17,799 bases of DNA from Halieaceae bacterium (GTDB lineage Bacteria; Pseudomonadota; Gammaproteobacteria; Pseudomonadales; Halieaceae): assembly GCA_002705465.1 (NCBI GenBank), contig PAGS01000046.1:3815-21613 (forward strand), read 5' to 3'. How positions within the stretch are numbered: position 1 is the stretch's first letter; every line of letters starts with the position of its first letter. Positions 16,556-17,799 of the stretch are shown here, in pieces. The translations under genes and the position numbers were made by a program. The notes beneath the pieces are model-generated. The model was given only the letters and a program-made list of their open reading frames with translations, did no database searches and was not told where the DNA came from.

Positions 16556-17799
16556 CTATCGCCCCAACACCTCGGGCAGCCATAGCACGAGGTTCGGCCA
16601 TCGCCACATTAGCAAGAGCAGTAACAGCTGGATTAAGACAAAGGGTAAAACACCGGCATAGATCGCGCGAGTGCTGACGGTATCCGGAGCCACCCCGCGA
16701 AGATAGAACAAGGCAAAGCCGAAGGGCGGTGTGAGGAATGAAGTTTGCAGATTCACAGCGATCATGACACCCAACCAAATCGGATCAAAACCCATGGATA
16801 GCAGAACGGGTCCAACGACGGGCACCACGACGAACGTGATCTCGATGAAGTCCAAAATAAAACCCAGTAAAAACATGACTAACATGACGACAAGCAACGC
16901 CATGTGAGGTCCACCGCCCAACCCCTTAAAGAATGCCTCGATGATCGCGTCGCCACCAAATCCGCGGAAGACCAGCGAGAAGATGGCGGCCCCGATCAGA
17001 ATCAGGAAGACCATACTGGTGGTGTAAAGAGTGGACCGGGAAATATCCTGTAAAACGGAAAACGTGAGCGCACCTCTTGCAAGCGCAAGCAGCAAAGCGC
17101 CGGTAGCGCCCACGCCCGCCGCCTCCGTGGGTGTTGCGGCGCCGACGAGAATGGAGCCCAGAACCAAGACGATCAATCCAAGTGGTGGCAGCACTGCTTT
17201 GATGGCGGCTGCAGAGTCCGTTTTCTCCATTTTGGCGGAGGGTGCGGTGTCAGGTTGCCAGGCGGCGCGCAAGAGCACATATGCCAGATACATCATCACC
17301 AGTGTGATGCCCGGCATCATTGCTCCAATAAACAGATCCCCTACCGATACCGTATCAGTATTGATGATATCCATTCGGAGTTGGGCCTGCTGATAGGCGC
17401 TGGACATGATGTCGCCCAACAAAACCAGAGCGATGGACGGCGGAATGATCTGGCCAAGTGTGCCCGTCGCGCAGATCGTGCCCGTCGCTAGCTGGGGCTG
17501 GTAGCCCGCCCTGAGCATGCTGGGCAGGGCGAGCACGCCCATTGTGACGACGGTTGCACCGACAATGCCCGTGCTAGCGGCAAGCAGTGCCCCCACGACA
17601 ATGACAGCAACGCCAAGCCCCCCCGGCCGCTCGCCGAATAGCCCAGCCATATTGGCCAAAAGATCTTCAGATATTTTCGCTCGCTCAAGTACGACTCCCA
17701 TCAGGATAAAGAGCGGCACGGCCACCAGTGTTTCATTTCCCATGGTGCCGAAAATACGACCGGTGAGAGCAGACAGGTAATCGGGATCAAAGTGCCCGA
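16556..17799 (-). CDS. TRAP transporter large permease subunit DctM (5' end beyond the window)
   Basis: DctM is the main membrane subunit of a TRAP importer and drives uptake with the sodium or proton gradient. Visible are 413 codons, about 95% of the family length, with some ten hydrophobic helices. Typical stretches: GNETLVAVPLFILMGVVLER, STGIVGATVVTMG (about 71-83 of the visible protein), ATGTLGQIIPPSIALVLLGD, VGAATPTEAAGVGATGALLL and the C-terminal LTPPFGFALFYLRGVAP. An ATG at 17743 is in frame, but the frame stays open to the window edge with DctM-like sequence before it (FDPDYLSALTGRIFGTMGNE), so the true start lies outside. The small subunit DctQ is expected just upstream, off the window. 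It faces the solute-binding protein gene, with the thioesterase gene between. Confidence 0.94.
   Translation of the reverse strand, partial: GHFDPDYLSALTGRIFGTMGNETLVAVPLFILMGVVLERAKISEDLLANMAGLFGERPGGLGVAVIVVGALLAASTGIVGATVVTMGVLALPSMLRAGYQPQLATGTICATGTLGQIIPPSIALVLLGDIMSSAYQQAQLRMDIINTDTVSVGDLFIGAMMPGITLVMMYLAYVLLRAAWQPDTAPSAKMEKTDSAAAIKAVLPPLGLIVLVLGSILVGAATPTEAAGVGATGALLLALARGALTFSVLQDISRSTLYTTSMVFLILIGAAIFSLVFRGFGGDAIIEAFFKGLGGGPHMALLVVMLVMFLLGFILDFIEITFVVVPVVGPVLLSMGFDPIWLGVMIAVNLQTSFLTPPFGFALFYLRGVAPDTVSTRAIYAGVLPFVLIQLLLLLLMWRWPNLVLWLPEVLGR

Overview
The window is a chromosomal segment of a gammaproteobacterium. The gene content (parB next to a complete atpIBEFHAGDC operon, then glmU-glmS, uvrD and a TRAP-type uptake locus), the close match of every subunit to its E. 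coli counterpart in length and motifs, and a mid-50s GC content (judged by eye) fit a marine, Cellvibrionales/OM60-NOR5-like lineage. That placement is inference from recall, not a database result.

Layout. 19-897 is the chromosome-partitioning protein ParB. 969-8012 is the whole F1Fo ATP synthase operon, with atpI first: a, c and b subunits of Fo, then delta, alpha, gamma, beta and epsilon. 8139-11326 holds glmU and glmS, which overlap by one base and together make UDP-GlcNAc from fructose-6-phosphate (with glmM, not in the window). 11358-12573 is a short accessory stretch of small envelope genes: a TM2-domain protein, a 53-residue small membrane protein with a TTG start, a 51-residue single-pass protein with a near-perfect ribosome binding site, and a secreted small protein on the minus strand. 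12777-14933 is the DNA helicase UvrD, closely followed by a TRAP-transporter solute-binding protein (14943-16106). Facing these on the minus strand are a YciA-like acyl-CoA thioesterase (16084-16482) and the large TRAP permease subunit DctM, which runs off the right edge.

How the genes work together. The atp operon makes one complex. GlmU and GlmS serve cell-wall and LPS precursor supply. The solute-binding protein and DctM probably serve one 2-oxoacid or monocarboxylate importer, although they lie in convergent orientation with the thioesterase between them.

No tRNA, rRNA, insertion sequence, CRISPR array, prophage or attachment site was seen, and no stretch over 300 bases lacks a gene once the two small genes at 11691 and 11985 are counted. 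I found no clear new multi-gene system. The least explained material is the 11.6-12.8 kb region: two small membrane proteins, helically phased CCAACG repeats over a probable promoter, an ACCGCGGT palindrome shared with the glmU upstream region, and a possibly leaderless uvrD transcript.
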